Assembly: GCA_963751335.1 (NCBI GenBank)
Contig: CAVVUB010000001.1
Span: forward strand, 777,222 to 841,221
From: Bog-473 sp963751335
GTDB lineage: Bacteria; Actinomycetota; Acidimicrobiia; Acidimicrobiales; RAAP-2
Direction of reading: 5' to 3'
Length of the DNA: 64,000 nucleotides
Both the position numbers and the translations under genes were made by a program. The notes under the pieces are model-generated. The model did no database searches. It was not told the DNA's origin and saw only the letters and a program-made list of their open reading frames with translations. Each line of letters opens with the position of its first letter. Within the stretch, counting starts at the first letter, position 1. Below, one piece after another: positions 36,706-46,444 of this stretch.

Positions 36706-37506
36706 TCACCTGGCCTCTGCGACGGCTTGCACGGCATGGAGCCGACCGTTGGACAGGCCACACACGAGGTTGTTCGCCTTTTGAACGAAGTTGTCAACGA
36801 ACACATGCAACCCGAGTGGGCCAGGAGGAGCCCCCAGGAAGATCTCCATGAACGCGACTGCTTCGTCCGTCCTGTCACTCCAGCGGGTGACTGCGAGGCC
36901 GACAGATTCGATCGTGGCGCGCAACTGGCCGGCGGAGACCAAATGGCTCCGCGACGGCTGATCAGCCCACGGCAGGGGGAAGTCTAGCTCGCCCGGTGTG
37001 CCGGCGACTATGTCCCAGATGGCGAGCCGCCCTCGTGGCCGCAGCACGCGGTGGGCCTCATGGTAGAGAAGGGTTTTGTCGGCCACGTTCATCTGCACGT
37101 GTTGGCTGATCACGGCGGTGAAGCTGGCCGAGGGAAACGGCAGGTTCGTCACATCTCCCCGATGCACCGAGATGTGGCCGTTCAAGCCGACCAGCTGGTT
37201 GAGCCACCGGGAGGTGTCGCAGTACTCCCCGGTGAGATCGACTGCCGTGACGCAGCAGCCGAACCGGTCGGCGACATAGCGGGCCGTGCCGCCAACACCG
37301 CTGCCGGCCTCGAGGACCTCGTCACTGCTTTCGATCTCAGCGAGCTCGGCGAGTTGGCTGGTCGCGATGCGACCCATGGTGTGGAAATCCTCAAGTGGTG
37401 CGAGATCCCCGCGCTGTAGGTGATCGAGGTCCAGGCCGGCCGCCACAAGGGCTTCCTCTATGTGGCGCCTGGAGAGGCCGGTTGCGTACTGTTGGTCGAG
37501 GCTCAT
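36706..37506 (-). CDS. SAM-dependent methyltransferase
   Basis: About 266 aa from ATG 37506 (SLDQQYATGLSRRHIEEAL). Motif I is VLEAGSGVGGTARYVA, the acidic ribose-binding residue lies in VTAVDLTGEY, and motif IV is FTAVISQHVQMNVADK. This layout resembles sarcosine/dimethylglycine N-methyltransferases and UbiE-type enzymes. The methyl acceptor is unknown. The gene starts 7 bp after the alpha/beta-hydrolase stop, so it is in one operon with the hydrolase and the HxlR regulator. Confidence 0.8.
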   Translation of the reverse strand: MSLDQQYATGLSRRHIEEALVAAGLDLDHLQRGDLAPLEDFHTMGRIATSQLAELAEIESSDEVLEAGSGVGGTARYVADRFGCCVTAVDLTGEYCDTSRWLNQLVGLNGHISVHRGDVTNLPFPSASFTAVISQHVQMNVADKTLLYHEAHRVLRPRGRLAIWDIVAGTPGELDFPLPWADQPSRSHLVSAGQLRATIESVGLAVTRWSDRTDEAVAFMEIFLGAPPGPLGLHVFVDNFVQKANNLVCGLSNGRLHAVQAVAEAR

Positions 37507-37513
37507 CGCTGGC

Positions 37514-38395
37514 TCAGTTGCTCGCAATGTCGGCCAGGAGATCAGCCACGACCTGAGGCTGATCGTGCTGAGGCCAGTGCGAAGCGCCTGGCACCAGGTG
37601 AAGAGACGGGTCGCTGAACAGTAGGGCGATCTCGCGTGCCAGGGATGGGTTCAGATAGCGATCCGATTCGCCGAAGATGATCGAGACCGGGACCTTCAGA
37701 TCACGAAGTGCGCCGCTGTCGACGAGTTTGTCCTCCTCGTGCAGAGAATCGAACAAATAGGCCGTCCAGGTGCGAATGGCGGCAAGGGCGTCAGGCTGAT
37801 CGGCGCTGCCGAAGAACTGCGGCAGGATCGACTGCACGGCCACGCCCTGCGGGTCGAGGGCATCCATACCCCAGTGATCGGCGGTGACCTGGAGTAACCA
37901 GAGACGCTGCGCCTCGTCATTGACCATCGCGTCGGCAAGCGGGATCAGGTCCGGGTCGGCAAGCAGTCGGATCATCTCAGGAAGCACCAAGGAAGGCAGG
38001 TGACCGAAGATCGTGTTGAGGAGCACAAGATGGGCGACCCGTTGTGGATGTGCGACGGCGAACGCGACGGCATCGGGTCCAGAGGCGTCGTGACCGACGA
38101 GCACCGCTCGCTCGATGTCGAGCGCGTCGAGCAAGGACTCCAACTCGGAAACGTGCTCTTTCATGGAGAAACCCCCGAGCTCTGAGCGCCCGGATCGACC
38201 GTAGCCATGCCAATCGAACGCGACCGCCCGTCTCGGGCCTAGCAACGGCAGGAGCCGCTCGTAGATCGTGTGATCGTCGGGGAAGCCATGCATGAGCACG
38301 ATCGGCGGATTGTCACCGGAGACCTCGCGTACGAAGAGAGTGCTGTTCGCCGTCTCGACGAGGCGATCATGAATGGTCAGCGTCGGTTCAGTCAT
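37514..38395 (-). CDS. Alpha/beta hydrolase with Asp nucleophile (dehalogenase/epoxide-hydrolase group)
   Basis: The 293-aa enzyme has the oxyanion motif IVLMHGFPDDHTIYERL, the nucleophile elbow VLVGHDASGPDAV (GHDxSG, Asp instead of Ser), a later FGESDRYLNP acid site and GASHWPQHDQP for the catalytic His. The Asp nucleophile places it with haloalkane/fluoroacetate dehalogenases or epoxide hydrolases; the substrate is open. AAAGGA precedes ATG 38395. It follows the HxlR gene by 40 bp. Confidence 0.8.
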   Translation of the reverse strand: MTEPTLTIHDRLVETANSTLFVREVSGDNPPIVLMHGFPDDHTIYERLLPLLGPRRAVAFDWHGYGRSGRSELGGFSMKEHVSELESLLDALDIERAVLVGHDASGPDAVAFAVAHPQRVAHLVLLNTIFGHLPSLVLPEMIRLLADPDLIPLADAMVNDEAQRLWLLQVTADHWGMDALDPQGVAVQSILPQFFGSADQPDALAAIRTWTAYLFDSLHEEDKLVDSGALRDLKVPVSIIFGESDRYLNPSLAREIALLFSDPSLHLVPGASHWPQHDQPQVVADLLADIASN

Positions 38396-38435
38396 GGGAG
38401 TGTCCTTTCTGCTATTGGAGGTTTGAATCACGGGA

Positions 38436-39122
38436 TCAAGTTGGACGTTCGCTAACGCTTGGGGAGGTCTCCGTCCGGCGGCGAGGGCGGTCCTCGGCAG
38501 GCGGAGTGAGCCAGTCGTCTCGACGCAATCGCTCGACATCGGCGAAATCACCGAGGATGCTCACGCCTTGGCTGAGGGCGGCGTCCTTGTCGAGGGCGCC
38601 CGACATCAGTCCGACAATGAGCTCTGGCGAGCCGGTGACGACGACGTCGGGCGACGGCGCCGGACCAGTGCGCACCTCCACGCTGCCGGCCGCTGACTGC
38701 AGAGTTAGCATCTCGTCGGCCGTCCGGACTTCGATCTGGATGTCGGGCCGTCCTGGGTCGATGCCACCGAACATCAACTCGAGGGGAAGCTCGAGCCACC
38801 GAGCTCGAAACGCGTCGGTGCTCTGACCTGCGAGCATCAACGGCGCGCCCCAACGGACCAGCTCGTGCACGGCCGTTCCCAGCTTTCGACCCCGATCGGT
38901 GAGCTCGTAGCGGCTCTCTGCGTCACGACGGATGACCCCCGCACCCTCGAGCTGGCGCAACCGCTCGGCGAGGAGGTTGGTGGCGATGCCTGTCAGGCCG
39001 TCCTGGAGCTCGCTGTAGCGCGAGGGGCGAACCAGCAGCTCGCGCACGATGAGGAGAGTCCACCGGTCTCCGACCACATCGAGGGCTTTGGCGAGGGCGC
39101 AGTACTGGTCGTAGGAACGCAT
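38436..39122 (-). CDS. HxlR-family regulator with extra C-terminal domain
   Basis: A 228-aa protein. The N-terminal winged helix has CALAKALDVVGDRWTLLIVR and SRYSELQDGLTGIATNLLAE, with LERLRQLEGAGVI-like recognition helices and a conserved early Cys. The C-terminal half (PLELMFGGIDPGRPDIQIEV) resembles an SCP2-like lipid-binding fold, as in larger actinobacterial HxlR proteins. It heads the operon with the hydrolase and methyltransferase and is divergent from the MFS operon, so it may control both. Confidence 0.8.
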   Translation of the reverse strand: MRSYDQYCALAKALDVVGDRWTLLIVRELLVRPSRYSELQDGLTGIATNLLAERLRQLEGAGVIRRDAESRYELTDRGRKLGTAVHELVRWGAPLMLAGQSTDAFRARWLELPLELMFGGIDPGRPDIQIEVRTADEMLTLQSAAGSVEVRTGPAPSPDVVVTGSPELIVGLMSGALDKDAALSQGVSILGDFADVERLRRDDWLTPPAEDRPRRRTETSPSVSERPT

Positions 39123-39232
39123 GGCCAAAAGCATACACTTGAAAAAATCTATTAGCAAGCCTTGACTTTCTAGAGCTTCTTCCTTTATAAAATAAAGCCA
39201 CCGCCGTCGACCCAACCCGGAGGAGGTGGCAG

Positions 39233-39523
39233 ATGCACCCAGATGTGTTGCGAGCTTTGGCTGCTCAGCGCTCTCGCGGTCTGCGGGAACAGGCAGCCAA
39301 CCAACGGAGATCGAGAGGCGCGAGATCGCTCAAGGTCCAGGCGTCCTCGTCTACGGGCCGGTATCGGATCTTCGCGGTCCGCCGAGCAGCTGATCCACCT
39401 CCGGTGCGGAACAACCCCCCCGCCGTGGCAACGGCACCCGAACCCGCATCGATAGGCATCCCGGCTACGGCGCCAACGGCCGTCCGGATCCGACATGACC
39501 GAGTGGAAAGGCACGCATCGTGA
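39233..39523 (+). CDS. Small Arg/Ala-rich protein leading the MFS operon
   Basis: A strong GGAGGAGGTGGCAG precedes the ATG. The start MHPDVLRALAAQRSRGLREQ matches a widespread actinobacterial type of 35-90-aa helical protein of unknown role. Its stop overlaps the MFS start codon (GTGA, 39520-39523), so it may serve as a leader or chaperone-like partner. The C-terminal 50 residues are low-complexity. Confidence 0.55.
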   Translation: MHPDVLRALAAQRSRGLREQAANQRRSRGARSLKVQASSSTGRYRIFAVRRAADPPPVRNNPPAVATAPEPASIGIPATAPTAVRIRHDRVERHAS

Positions 39524-41157
39524 GCACGTCGGCCGACGCACAGCGAGGGCGCAACCGACTTGGGATCCTCGTCGCCTTGAGCCTGGCGGCATTCATCATC
39601 AGCCTCGACGTCACGATCGTCAACGTCGCCCTCCCCACCTTGGTCCGCACACTTGGCGCGACCACCACCCAGCTGCAGTGGGTGGTCGACTCGTACAGCC
39701 TGGTGTTCGCGGCGTTTGTTCTCGCGGCGGGCAGTCTGAGCGACCGGCAGGGCCGGAAGGGCACATTGCTCGTCGGTTTGGCCGTCTTCGCATCGGGCAG
39801 TCTGGCGGGGGCGCTGGTCGACACCACCACCGAGCTCATCGCAGCTCGCGCCGTGATGGGTCTTGGCGCGGCCCTCATGTTCCCGTCCACCCTCTCGCTG
39901 CTCGTGAACGTCTTCACCGAGCGCGGCGAGCGGGCCAAGGCCATCGGGCTCTGGGGTGCCACCACAGGAGTGGGGATCGCCATGGGTCCGATCGTGGGTG
40001 GCTGGCTGTTGGAGCGCTTCTGGTGGGGAAGCATCTTCGCGTTCATGGCTGGAGTCGCCCTCGCCATTGGACTCCTCGTCGCCTGGGCAGTTCCCACCTC
40101 GCGGGATCCGCTGACTCCACCAGTCGACTGGCGAGGCTTTTGGCTTTCGTCGGTCGCAATGGTGGTCCTGATCCTTGGGGTCATCGAGGCTCCGGACTGG
40201 GGATGGGGGTCGACCGCTGCCATCTCGACCATGACCGCAGGCGTGATTCTGCTAGCCCTCTTTGTCCTCTTCGAGCGCCGGACCGATCACCCGATGCTTG
40301 ACGTGTCGCTGTTCCGCAATCCCCGATTTACCGCGGCAAGTGGATCGGTAGCGATCTCGTTCTTCGTACTCCAGGGGTTCATCTTCTTGGTCACTCAGTA
40401 CTTTCAGTTCATCAAGGCCTTTAGTCCCCTCAGCACTGGGTTGCGCCTCCTGCCGGTGGCGAGTGCTGTCGCAGTCACATCAGTCGTCGGCACAAAGCTG
40501 GCGGTTCGAATCGGCAATAAGGTGATCGTGGCCGCTGGCCTGCTGTCCTTCGCGGCGGGGCTCTTGTGGACGGCCACGGTATCGGCGTCGACCTCCTACA
40601 CCACGATCGTCTTCCAGATGCTCTTGCTCGGCGCGGGCATGGGACTGACGAGCGCTCCCGCAACCGAGGCGATCATGGGTGCGGTTCCCAAGGCCAAGGC
40701 TGGCGTCGGCTCGGCGGTCAACGACGCGACTCGCCTGTTCGGAGGGACCCTCGGTGTCGCTGTGATCGGGAGCATCGCCGCCTCTCTCTACTCGAGCCGA
40801 CTCGCCTCGACGGCGCCGGCCCATCTTCCGGTGCGGGCCATCTCTACTGCTAAGGAGTCGGTCGGTGGTGCGCTCATCGCGTCACGCAGCTTGACCAGTG
40901 CTGGCCTTCCCCACGCCGGAAGCGCACTGGCGAGCAGCGCAAGCGGAGCGTTCTTGCACAGCCTCGCCGTCGGCTGCGTGGTGGCAGCTGGAGTGGCTGT
41001 GATCGGAGCGCTGATGGCAGCGCTCTTCCTGCCAGCCCGACCACTGAAGGAGAACCCAGAACAGGCACCGTCATCTTCCGATGTCGCTTTGCGCAGAGCC
41101 GAAACTGCCCGGCCGCTCGCCATCCCTCTCGTGCCGGCACAAGGAGAGGCCCGATGA
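39520..41157 (+). CDS. MFS drug-resistance transporter, DHA2 (14-helix) type
   Basis: The 545-aa protein has helix 1 with LDVTIVNVALPTLVRTLGA (the DHA2 motif), motif A GSLSDRQGRKGTLLVG, motif C ATTGVGIAMGPIVGGWLLE and about 14 helices in all. It would expel hydrophobic cations or other small molecules using the proton gradient. It is coupled by overlap with the small upstream gene and with the downstream hydrolase (ATGA, 41154-41157). Confidence 0.9.
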   Translation: MSTSADAQRGRNRLGILVALSLAAFIISLDVTIVNVALPTLVRTLGATTTQLQWVVDSYSLVFAAFVLAAGSLSDRQGRKGTLLVGLAVFASGSLAGALVDTTTELIAARAVMGLGAALMFPSTLSLLVNVFTERGERAKAIGLWGATTGVGIAMGPIVGGWLLERFWWGSIFAFMAGVALAIGLLVAWAVPTSRDPLTPPVDWRGFWLSSVAMVVLILGVIEAPDWGWGSTAAISTMTAGVILLALFVLFERRTDHPMLDVSLFRNPRFTAASGSVAISFFVLQGFIFLVTQYFQFIKAFSPLSTGLRLLPVASAVAVTSVVGTKLAVRIGNKVIVAAGLLSFAAGLLWTATVSASTSYTTIVFQMLLLGAGMGLTSAPATEAIMGAVPKAKAGVGSAVNDATRLFGGTLGVAVIGSIAASLYSSRLASTAPAHLPVRAISTAKESVGGALIASRSLTSAGLPHAGSALASSASGAFLHSLAVGCVVAAGVAVIGALMAALFLPARPLKENPEQAPSSSDVALRRAETARPLAIPLVPAQGEAR

Positions 41158-42313
41158 CCTCCAACCTGCACGAACGGTCAACTAGGCCAACACTCCGAAA
41201 GGACACCAAGACTGTGACATTCACCTGTGCTCGAGACGAGAGGTCACATCTCTCCAGTAGCCGCTGGTGCCGAGGTCACGGCCGCGACCGGCTTCGGGCC
41301 GCTGCAGCGATGGCACTGATTTCCATCACCGCGATGGTCGCGGCAACGATCAGCCTCCCAGCACCGGCATCGTCAGCACCGGCTTCTTCTACAGCACCGG
41401 CATTGTCAGCACCGGCGTCAATGAAGCTGGTATGGATCCCACGCGCCGGTTACCGGATCGCCGCTTACGTTCAGCCCGGTCGCGGACCCGCGATCGTGCT
41501 CTGCCACGGCTTCCCGGACAACCACCACCTATACGACAGCGTCGTGCCGCTGCTCAGAGGGCGTGAGGTCGTGACCTTTGATTTCCTCGGGTGGGGACGG
41601 TCGAGCAAACCGGCTCACTACTCCTACACCTTCGCTGGCCAGGAACAGGATCTCAACGCGGTGATCCAAGACCTCCACCTCGGCCCCGTCGTCTTGGTGG
41701 CGCACGACGCGAGCGTCCCGGCGGTGCTCAACTGGACACTTGATCACCCCGGTCGCGTCGCTTCGATCGTCCTCTCAAACGGCTTCTACGCCCCTGTGGC
41801 GGGATCGGGGCCGCCGACACTTGCGGGCATCTTCGCGCTAGGTCAGTGGCCGATAACGGCTTCGCTCGGACCGCTTCCCCCGGCACCGCATACGGGCTCA
41901 ACAGTCTGATGAACGGGCTGTCAAACGATCCTCGCCTCCTAGATGATCTGCTCACTTGGCAGGAGTCGACCTTCATTGCCAACCGCTCAACTGCTCGGAA
42001 GTTCGTTCCCCTCTTCACCCGACAGTTCCTCGCCAAACCCAGCACTCTGGGGCCGCTTCGCTCCTTCGCGGGCAATCTATTCTCGGCCGTGACGAACGAT
42101 GCTGCCCGCGTGCCCAGCCTCACGTCCCTCGACGTTCCTGTTCACATCGTCTGGGGTGCCCGGGATGCCAACCTCAATCTGAGCGTTGCCGACGCACTAC
42201 ATCAGGAGATTCCGCATAGCACGCTCACCGTCTTCCCCAACGCGCATCACAACTTGATGTTGGACGATCGGACGCAATTTGCAGCAATAGTCAGATCCGC
42301 AGGATCCAGATAA
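41154..42313 (+). pseudogene. Exported alpha/beta hydrolase, frameshifted
   Basis: The first frame has a long basic N-region, a hydrophobic signal (AAAMALISITAMVAATISLP), AIVLCHGFPDNHHLYDSVVP and the nucleophile elbow VLVAHDASVPAVL (Asp type). Near 41845 one G appears to be missing. The second frame then gives the cap and C-terminal half with PVHIVWGARDANLNLSV and AHHNLMLDD (Asp and His). It is similar in design to the cytoplasmic hydrolase at 37514. A single base restores the gene, so an error is possible. Confidence 0.75.
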
Positions 42314-42315
42314 GA

Positions 42316-43017
42316 GTGGCACAACGGACAACAGTCGGTCGTGAGAACTTCTGTTCTTGGCGGGACACACACCGGGCGGCACCCCACCGGAAGGCAGATA
42401 CCAAAGCAGTAGAGCCCTCATCTCGGGAACCCGCGGCCCCCGATGTCCGTTATCAGCTCGGATGGTGGGCGGCGACAGCCGCGTTGGTTGTCGGCCTGAC
42501 GTACACGGTGGTCAGCGCTTATTGGGTACTCGGCGGCCGGTGGCTCCTCGCCACCGTCGGTACCTCGCTGGATACTGACCGCCAGAGCGCCCGAATGGTA
42601 CTGGCCGTCTGCGCCGCGGTGGTCCTCAAGGTTGTGTGCGTACTTATCCCGCTGCAAGCCTGCCGCCCCGCTCGGCGCTCGAAATGGCACCGCCGGTTCA
42701 GGAGGTTGGCATGGGCGGAGGGAGCAGCGCTCATGATCTACGGGTTCGTCCTCACTTCGGTGGGCCTGCTGGTCCAAGCCGGTGTCATCCATCCAGGAAG
42801 GACGGCCGACAGGCTGGCGTTGGCTTGGCACGCATACCTCTGGGATCCGTGGTTCCTTGTATGGGGTCTCCTCGTGGTCATCACTCTCATAGTGAACCCG
42901 ACCGACGGCGGCAACGTCGGGCGTCTTTCGTGCAGCGTGGGTTCGGCCAGCGCATCCGGTGCTTCTTCCACCCGAGGCGCATCGGGGTGCCATAGACGGG
43001 CAGGTCGACGTAGGTGA
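42316..43017 (+). CDS. DUF3995-like membrane protein with IS-derived tail
   Basis: Four hydrophobic helices are seen: LGWWAATAALVVGLTYTVVS then AYWVLGG, VLAVCAAVVLKVVCVLIPL, LMIYGFVLTSVGLLVQAGVI and WDPWFLVWGLLVVITLI. The SAYWVLGGRW and WDPWFLVWG motifs fit DUF3995. The last 40 or so residues lie antisense to an ISL3 transposase remnant and are not native, so the 3' end was replaced by that element. It is the last gene of the MFS operon. Confidence 0.6.
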   Translation: MAQRTTVGRENFCSWRDTHRAAPHRKADTKAVEPSSREPAAPDVRYQLGWWAATAALVVGLTYTVVSAYWVLGGRWLLATVGTSLDTDRQSARMVLAVCAAVVLKVVCVLIPLQACRPARRSKWHRRFRRLAWAEGAALMIYGFVLTSVGLLVQAGVIHPGRTADRLALAWHAYLWDPWFLVWGLLVVITLIVNPTDGGNVGRLSCSVGSASASGASSTRGASGCHRRAGRRR

Positions 43018-43298
43018 CGACCGGACGTTCCTTGACCTGGGCCGGCTCCGCACAGCTCCGGCAGCGCACCGGTTGGCGGATCAGCTGCTCGATCGCCAGT
43101 TCGACGTCGGGCCCACGGCGTTCGTAGTGCAGGACGACCACGTCTTTGAGGCCGACAAGGGCTCCGAGAATCTCACTAGGGTCGCGAAGAACGAAGGTGC
43201 TTCTTGGTTGTTGGCTCACACCTCAAGCTTGAGGCACCTTCGTCGCGCTCGGGGTGATCCTGGTCAGGACGGGCTCCCCGCCCGAATCCGAAGAGCCC
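42887..43298 (-). mobile_element. ISL3-family remnant (5' end only)
   Basis: The terminal repeat GGGCTCTTCGGA lies at 43287-43298 (minus strand). Inside it the transposase start ILGALVGLKDVVVLHYERRG and the zinc-binding region CRSCAEPAQVKERPVV with LPVYGTPMRLGWKKHR are readable; the Cys pattern is typical of the ISL3 N-terminal zinc finger. Everything after about 110 residues is missing. A matching solo end lies at 17895-18026. Confidence 0.75.
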
Positions 43299-43453
43299 CT
43301 TGGCCAGCGAGCTCACCTCTCTTCACCTGCCAGGAGCCGCACACAGACGGCTCGACGGAATTCCCTCGCATATTGCTTGGGCATGGACTACCTCCTGGTA
43401 GCTCACGACCAAACTCTCATAACCATGGTCCCCGAAACGGGGTCTAGGCCATG

Positions 43454-43609
43454 TGGAGCGGAAGACGGGATTCGAACCCGCGACCCTCACCTTGGCAAGG
43501 TGGTGTTTTTCGTCTCGGTAGTCGACCACACTCCCCTGTCGTGCTGTTCCGTCCACCCAGTTTCCAGCCCATCCACCCCGTACGCCGCTGTAGTAGAGCG
43601 CTCTACTAT
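43454..43609 (-). repeat. tRNA-Gly half/att repeat R7
   Basis: A canonical tRNA half starting with TGGAGCGG, so the discriminator base is included. The core is CACCTTGGCAAGGTG followed by GTGTTTTTCGTC, the spacer has CCGTCCACCCAGTTTCCAGC, and the palindrome GTAGTAGAGCGCTCTACTA is perfect and identical to R2 and R4. Confidence 0.95.
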
Positions 43610-43701
43610 CGCCGAAAGACGACACCTGCCGTTATGATTTCCCGACGTTGGCGACTGCGATTGACTACAACGAACCGCGTCCCGGGCCGCTGAGGTCCCA
43701 T

Positions 43702-43813
43702 TCAGAGATGGATGACGGCCTTGCCGCGCAGGCCGCCACGGCCGAGGTCGTCCAGCACCCGCGCGGCGGCGGCTAGTGACAATGGAACGGCCGGCTCGAT
43801 TCCGCATATACGT
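43702..43813 (-). pseudogene. C-terminal piece of a quinone-oxidoreductase-like gene cut by IS110
   Basis: The reading frame on the minus strand, IEPAVPLSLAAAARVLDDLG and RGGLRGKAVIHL, is the final helix and strand of a zinc-independent MDR/quinone oxidoreductase. The upstream part of the same kind of gene lies at 45412-45895 on the same strand, on the other side of the IS110 copy. Confidence 0.6.
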
Positions 43814-43863
43814 GGATTGCCCACGATGACGTGGACCGAGCCAACATACGGAAGGAGCCGACC

Positions 43864-44968
43864 GTGTCCAAAGCCAATTCTGCCTCCTCGAAGACGACCT
43901 GGGTAGGCCTCGACGTCCACCGGGACTCGATCACCTCAGCTGTGCTCACCCCGGATAAAGAGACCCCCGTCGTCGATCGCTGGTTCCACGACGAGCCGAG
44001 CGTGCGGCGCTTTGTCGGGACGCTCGGTGAACCGGCGCTCGTACGCCTCTGCTACGAGGCGGGCCCGACCGGCTATGACCTGGCCCGATTCCTCGGGCGT
44101 CTGGGTGTGGCGACCGAGGTGATCGCTCCGTCGCTGATCCCGAGCGCACCGGGCGCCAAGATCAAGACCGACGCTCGAGACGCCCGGCGCCTCGCCCACC
44201 TCTACCGGGCCGGCGAGCTGACCGCGGTGCACATCCCGACGCCTGGCGAAGAGGCCATCCGCGACCTGGCGCGCACCCGGGCCGACCTGGTCATCGATCG
44301 CACCCGCTGTCGGCACCGGCTCAGTAAGTTCTTGCTCCGCCATGGTCAGGTCTATCGAGGCGGCGTGGCCTGGACGCTCGCCCATGAGGCGTGGCTGCGC
44401 CAGGCGCACTTCGACGACGCCGCGCTCAGGTCGACCTACTCGCACTACCGGGCCATCGTGGCCGGACTCGACGCCCACCTCGGCGCCGTCGAGTCCGACC
44501 TCAAGATCTACCTCGAGCAGGGGCCCTTCGCCGAAGCGGTCTCCCGACTGAGCGCCTACCGGGGGATCAGCGAGCTCGGCGCGCTCACCCTCTCGGCCGA
44601 GGTGTGTGACTGGCGGCGCTTCCCCCGTGCCACCTCGCTCATGGGTTTTTGCGGACTCGTCCCTTCTGAGTACTCCAGTGGCGAGCGCAAAGTGCGGGGC
44701 CGGATCACCAAGTCGGGCAACATCCACCTGCGCACCCAGCTCGTCGAGTCCGCCTGGTCCTACCAGCACCGTCCCGCCGTCGGGGCCACGATCAAGAAGC
44801 GCCAGGGGCGCTGCCGGCCACGACACCGTCACCCGGGCCTGGGCCGCCCAACTCCATCTCTGCGCCAAGTTCCGCCGCCTGGCCGAGCGCAAGAGCTCGC
44901 GCAACATCGTGGTCACCGCCATCGCCCGAGAGCTCAGCGGGTTCCTCTGGGCCGAGATGGCCGCGTGA
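43864..44968 (+). mobile_element. IS110-family transposase (frameshift near the 3' end)
   Basis: GGAAGGA precedes GTG 43864. The DEDD domain begins TTWVGLDVHRDSITSAVL; KIKTDARDARRLAHLYRAGE and the C-terminal LSAYRGISELGALTL and GFCGLVPSEYSSGERKVRGR with Ser follow, so all catalytic regions are seen. Near 44808 a G run of four makes the frame drift; one fewer G restores GHDTVTRAWAAQLHLCAKFR to the stop at 44968. The element sits inside a quinone-oxidoreductase-like gene. About 440 bp of non-coding sequence follow to 45411, part of which is likely IS end. Confidence 0.88.
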
Positions 44969-45411
44969 GGTGACCAAGACCAACCAGCTCGCCACCTCCG
45001 CGGCGCGGAGATGAGCGAGAGTTCCACCATGCGCCGGGGCAACCGCCGCGGCAGGGAAGATCCCCGTTTGATCTATGCGACCCGGAGTGATCCGGGACGC
45101 GTTCCTAGTGAGGGGCACCATCCTGCGCATCGCCGACCTGCGGTGAGAACCCGCGTACATCAGAGTGGCGGTCCGCCGACCCACTTTGTCCCGGCGCATG
45201 GTCGAGTTCTCATTCGTCCCCCGCCACGATCACGCGGGGCTGAGGCGTAGCAGCCGCCACCCCATCATCAAGGTCGTTCGTCCTCGCTGCGCTGCGGGCG
45301 CTGCACCTTGACGTCGGGACCCCGTCGCCTGCCAGAAAGCATCCATGCGCCGAACCTCTGGTTCGGCGCGCCCACAAAGAACCTGGTTGTACCCACTTGA
45401 CAAGCCGTTCC

Positions 45412-45895
45412 ACATCAGTTCAACAGTGGAGCTGATTCGAGAGGTGATCGTGCCATCTGCCAGCAACTGTGCGACCGTGGCCAGCCCTTGAGGCGATATC
45501 AGGGGGTTCTTATTGGAGGAATGGTTGTGGGCGGTGATATGGCGCTCAGCAAACCAACCCTCGTCCGCAGCGAAGATGGTCGAGACCAGGTGCCCTCCGG
45601 GCCGGATGACTTCGGCGTCGCGGCGGATGGCGGCAGAGCCGCTGACTAGGTCAAGGACGGCATCGACGCCGTCGACGTGATCGGCGTGGAGAGCATCGAT
45701 CACGTCGACGAACTGGCTGTCGTACACCTCTTCGGCTCCGAGATGACTCGCCTCGTCGGCGTCGCCACGGACGGTCGCGATGACATGTGCGCCGCGAGAG
45801 AGGGCTATCTGCACCGCGCAGCCGCCGACCCCGCCGGTCGCGCCCATCACCACGACGTGTTGGCCCGCGTTGACCTCGAGCGACCGGATTGAACT
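45412..45895 (-). pseudogene. Middle piece of the quinone-oxidoreductase-like gene
   Basis: The minus-strand frame has the NADPH-binding loop VVVMGATGGVGGCAVQIALS, then the DGVDAVLDLVSGSAAIRR strand and LISPQGLATVAQLLADGTIT. It runs to about 45412, where IS110-side sequence begins, and the C-terminus resumes at 43813. The N-terminal substrate domain is absent to the right of 45895. Confidence 0.65.
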
Positions 45896-46068
45896 TCCCG
45901 TCGCATGCTGACGGCGCACGGGTCCATGAGGACCTCTTGAGAATGATCGCGGCCGGGACGATTCGTCCGATTGCAGGTTCGACTTCCTCATTTTCGGCGC
46001 TACCCGAGATCGTCGGCGCGATGGAGTCGCGTGCGGCGATGGGTCGAAACGTGGTGATCGTCGATTGA
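45895..46068 (+). pseudogene. C-terminal scrap of a second zinc-binding dehydrogenase, opposite strand
   Basis: The plus strand reads HEDLLRMIAAGTIRPIAGST then ALPEIVGAMESRAAMGRNVV and a TGA at 46066-46068, the standard end of an MDR-family alcohol dehydrogenase. It abuts the minus-strand fragment head-on, so two broken dehydrogenase genes are spliced tail to middle here. No start is present. Confidence 0.55.
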
Positions 46069-46212
46069 CGGTACCCGAGGTCGCCGGGACGAAGAATGTC
46101 GATCGCTCCGCGGCTCGAAACCAGCCGTCTTGGCGAACGCCATGCGGCGTCGCGAATCGGATGACGGTCAGCTCCCTGTAGGGTTGAATACCACCCTCCA
46201 CCTGGTCGTATC

Positions 46213-46366
46213 GAGCGGAAGACGGGATTCGAACTCACGACCCTCGCCTTGGCAAGGTGTGGCGATTCGTCCTTGGGGTCCAGTCAAGTCCCTGGGCTGC
46301 TACTCCGTCCACGAAATTTCCATCCAGTCCGCCTGAAGACGAGTTCGTAGTAGAGCGGTCCACTAC
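46213..46366 (-). repeat. tRNA-Gly half/att repeat R8
   Basis: The tRNA half has changes in the T stem (GAACTCACGAC) and one in the anticodon stem (CGCCTTGGCAAGGTG). The spacer boxes are partly lost (CCGTCCACGAAATTTCCATC), and the palindrome is GTAGTAGAGCGGTCCACTAC. It opens the smallest complete unit of the array. Confidence 0.9.
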
Positions 46367-46444
46367 CGAGCTGTAGGCCAAGGATCTAGCCACGTAAGCG
46401 CCTGGATGTTCCAGAACCACTTGCGGCGACCGTACGATAGAAAC

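Noticed and set aside
43451..43637. ORFs crossing the repeats with peptides such as GIRTRDPHLGKV or RRDSNPRPSPWQG
   Set aside because: These are antisense translations of the tRNA-Gly half, present at every repeat in all orientations; they are well-known spurious protein calls.
43936..45042. 368-aa minus-strand ORF opposite IS110
   Set aside because: Shadow of the IS110 transposase caused by high GC content.
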